Part shown: in pieces, positions 61,789 through 64,000 of the stretch
Layout of the letters: every line of letters starts with the position of its first letter
Numbering within the stretch: the stretch's first letter is position 1
Assembly (NCBI RefSeq): GCF_022346885.1
Contig: NZ_JAKRNK010000004.1
Location: 496,001 to 560,000, forward strand
DNA: 64,000 bases
Direction of reading: 5' to 3'
Source: Paenibacillus sp. ACRRX
GTDB taxonomy: Bacteria > Bacillota > Bacilli > Paenibacillales > Paenibacillaceae
Program-made: the position numbers and the translations under genes
Notes under the pieces: generated by a model
Seen by the model: the letters and a program-made list of their open reading frames with translations, nothing else
Databases searched by the model: none
What the model was told of the DNA's origin: nothing

Positions 61789-64000
61789 TTAATGGGAAGA
61801 TACACCTACCGCTTTCCTCGCTAAATTCGTATGATGCGGCAATGCCATCGAGGCCGTCTGCAAAAGCCGGGTTAACGTCAATCTGTTGCTATTCAGGTCT
61901 TCTACTGACAAGACCGAATCTGCCATCGGCCATTGCGGCAGCCTTACCGTACTGGTGCGCAGTGTGATCTCCGCCGCACTTGCACTACCCAACTTTGCAC
62001 CACGTGTAGGCTCGCTTAATATGACCGAGAATCGTAGATCTCCATCTCCTCCGCTATGTGAATGCGTTATAATGGGAATCTTGACCGTCTTCTCCGTTTC
62101 ACCGTCGGCGAACTTCAGCACGCCTGAGGAAGCCGCATAGTGTACCCCCGCAACTGCAGTTCCGTCCTGTGTACCATAGACTACGCTCGTAACCCCCTGA
62201 CGGTCACCAGTCCTTTGAACTCGTAACTCGACATATGCACCTTCATTGGAAACTATTGTTGAATCTGCGAACTGGAACATCCCACTAGTTTGCGTATTAA
62301 CGTAGATTGCTTGTTTAGACTCTAAGAAGAATGGAAAGAAACTGATGTCTACCTTTCCGTCTCCCGTGAAGTCCCCAGCCAATAAGTTTAATTTTGTGCC
62401 TGCATTGTCTTCAATAATAGCCGTTGCTGGACCGTAGCCTTCACCAGGAATAAAGTATTTTACGACTATATAATCACCCGAAATATTTATTATATCTAAA
62501 TAACCATCCTGATTGAGATCAACCAAGTTAGAAAGAGATCCAAATAAAAAAAGCTGTTCTGGCGAAATGTCATTTATGCCTACAGAGCTTCCATAATAAA
62601 GCCTTGAGCCAAGAGAACTGCTGGTCGTGAGAAGATCACCATATCCATCTTTGTTGTAGTCATTAACATAAGCTTCATCACAACCTAAGATTTGCTTTTC
62701 ATACGAGAATGTACCGTCAGCTTGTTTGTTAAAGATAACAAGCGATCGTTTACCTAGAGGATCACGCGTGACGAGAGCTAAATCCATCTTTCCATCGCCA
62801 TTCCAATCTCCACCGTACGCATGCTCAATGGGATCAGACACTAGAGCCTCCCTCATTACCTCTGTGTAGACATAGTTTGCACTGCCCTGCAGCAGAATAA
62901 TGTGATTCGTATTATCCACATATAAGATATCGACTACTCCATCATTCGTCACATCGGCCAGCTCATAAGAGCGCTTGTTAGGAACTGAAATATTAGCTTC
63001 TATAACAAAGTTGCCTTCGTTATCTTCGCCCCCTACAAGGAGTTTATTCGTTCCACTATTGATTATTTCGTCCCTATGGTCGTTATCCAGATCGATGATA
63101 CGATCAAAATTTTGAAGATCAATATCTTGATGAGTATACAAACCTTTGCCAAAGTTCTTATACATTCGTATCGGGTTGTATTGGTCTCCAGATCTCAGAA
63201 AATCCACAACCTGATTGCCGTCAAAGTCACCTTTATAAAGGTATGTATCCATCATATGATCTACATAGTCCATTTTCTCATAAAGAGGAACATTGGCCGG
63301 AATTTCAGAAGGATTTGAAAGGGTTACGTTCCCCCTCAGCACTTTGCTTGACTTCCCGTTAGCACTGTTCGCTGTAACCTCCAACTGATACGTTTGCCCC
63401 ACGGTAAGTGCTGTATTCCATTTATATTGGTATACGTCACCAGACACAGTAACAGGCAGAAGTTTTTGATTGAGCTCATGAATTTCATAGCTTTGTACAG
63501 AGCTTCCATTGCTAATAGCAGGCCAGGTCAACGTCATAGAAGTTGTACTGACATCCCCAATCCCAAGAAATGCATCTTGAGGCCAGACAGGAATGTCCCC
63601 CACAGGTACAGATTCATCATCTTTAATCTGGATTGTTGCCGTTGCCGGGTCGCCAATTTTAATACCACGGTCTGGATTTCCGAGTCTGATGGAAAAGGAC
63701 CGCGATACGTCTGCCGCGTTATTATCAAGAATAGGGACCGTCAACCACTTCGCCGTTTCACCATGATCAAATTTAAGCATACCGGTCGATCGGGTATAAT
63801 CTTTCCCAGCTTTAGCTGTACCGTCAACAGTTGTATAATTTATATAGCCATACCCATTACTCCCGTTACTTCTCGATATTTTGACCAAGAGCGACTTTTC
63901 ATTTTCAAAAACGTCCTGCTGCGCTTGTATAAAATGAATACTACCTTCCGCGGACTGATTCTCATAAATACTGATCTTATTAGAAGTCAAATTATAATCT
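61789..64000 (-). CDS. Large secreted/surface Calx-beta and FG-GAP repeat protein, 5' end outside the window, 3' end frameshifted
   Basis: Partial: the frame is open to the window edge, so the protein begins upstream. The visible 736 or so residues run Calx-beta (~5-125, TVDGTAKAGKDYTRSTGML), FnIII (~135-235, MTLTWPAISNGSSVQSYEI), FG-GAP/VCBS calcium-binding repeats (~245-560, motifs such as DFDGNQVVDF, DWNGDGKMDLA, DYNKDGYGDLL, DLNQDGYLDI, DFTGDGKVDISF) and a second Calx-beta (~575-685). Then a second FnIII starts (SVEDLNSNRLTLT), loses frame at about 61870 and ends after 30 unrelated residues. Likely a cell-surface or extracellular adhesin-type protein (inference). The 3' end appears decayed. 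Confidence 0.85.
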   Translation of the reverse strand, partial: DYNLTSNKISIYENQSAEGSIHFIQAQQDVFENEKSLLVKISRSNGSNGYGYINYTTVDGTAKAGKDYTRSTGMLKFDHGETAKWLTVPILDNNAADVSRSFSIRLGNPDRGIKIGDPATATIQIKDDESVPVGDIPVWPQDAFLGIGDVSTTSMTLTWPAISNGSSVQSYEIHELNQKLLPVTVSGDVYQYKWNTALTVGQTYQLEVTANSANGKSSKVLRGNVTLSNPSEIPANVPLYEKMDYVDHMMDTYLYKGDFDGNQVVDFLRSGDQYNPIRMYKNFGKGLYTHQDIDLQNFDRIIDLDNDHRDEIINSGTNKLLVGGEDNEGNFVIEANISVPNKRSYELADVTNDGVVDILYVDNTNHIILLQGSANYVYTEVMREALVSDPIEHAYGGDWNGDGKMDLALVTRDPLGKRSLVIFNKQADGTFSYEKQILGCDEAYVNDYNKDGYGDLLTTSSSLGSRLYYGSSVGINDISPEQLFLFGSLSNLVDLNQDGYLDIINISGDYIVVKYFIPGEGYGPATAIIEDNAGTKLNLLAGDFTGDGKVDISFFPFFLESKQAIYVNTQTSGMFQFADSTIVSNEGAYVELRVQRTGDRQGVTSVVYGTQDGTAVAGVHYAASSGVLKFADGETEKTVKIPIITHSHSGGDGDLRFSVILSEPTRGAKLGSASAAEITLRTSTVRLPQWPMADSVLSVEDLNSNRLTLTRLLQTASMALPHHTNLARKAVGVSSH

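Overview
The window looks like a chromosomal segment of a spore-forming Firmicute close to Paenibacillus. This is inferred from protein resemblance and gene order; no marker gene was searched. Much of it follows a gene order I know from Bacillus subtilis: cggR-gap-pgk-tpiA-gpmI-eno, clpP, crh-whiA-yvcK-rapZ, trxB, a TPR gene, the his operon, and yvoF-ppaX-lgt-hprK. Most genes lie on the minus strand. Housekeeping proteins dominate, and I found no transposase, phage gene, CRISPR array or defence system.

Layout. 1-4350 (+): odhA-odhB with a strong terminator. 4356-9017: an accessory stretch with a secreted CpdB-type nucleotidase carrying Lys/Pro-rich repeats (-), and an AT-rich gene for a secreted kelch-repeat protein (+). 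9018-16544 (-): the lower-glycolysis operon, with a sigma-A-type promoter and a CggR operator of the expected spacing in front of cggR. 16907-18126 (+): tRNA-Arg(CCG) and clpP, the latter with a CtsR operator over its -35. 18261-20652 (-): an FMN reductase and a NorB-like efflux protein. 20937-24800 (-): potABCD spermidine/putrescine ABC transporter. 25081-30416: secreted proteins (SIMPL domain, stalk-domain protein, GH85 endoglycosidase) and a short plus-strand stretch with a possible 41-residue membrane peptide.

31057-32683 (+): cardiolipin synthase. 32724-40397 (-): an HPr/Crh-like protein, whiA, yvcK, rapZ, glcK, trxB and a TPR protein. 40539-48996 (-): a divergent PRPP synthetase next to an eight-gene histidine operon (hisZ-G-D-B-H-A-F-IE). 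49198-53186 (-): two related membrane acyltransferases and a polysaccharide deacetylase, which look inserted between his and yvoF. 53417-56779 (-): yvoF, ppaX, lgt, hprK. 57187-58989 (+): a secreted GH18 chitinase. 59203-61554 (-): msmX sugar-ABC ATPase and a PucR-type regulator. 61789-64000 (-): a large Calx-beta/FG-GAP secreted protein that enters from beyond the window and whose last FnIII domain is decayed.

How it works together. HPrK, the HPr/Crh-like protein, CggR, YvcK, GlcK and the glycolytic enzymes form a carbon-flux and catabolite-control set. The Prs paralogue may supply PRPP to HisZ/HisG. The secreted chitinase, GH85 enzyme, deacetylase and MsmX fit a life on glycan-rich material and wall remodelling. 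Several starts were moved from the longest reading frame to positions with a better ribosome binding site: tpiA, pgk, cggR, potA, the crh-like gene, the TPR gene, hisB, hisG and yvoF. I do not think the window holds a clearly new system. The best leads are the decayed FnIII end, the deacetylase/acyltransferase insert, the HPr/Crh hybrid, the Prs paralogue and the small membrane peptide.
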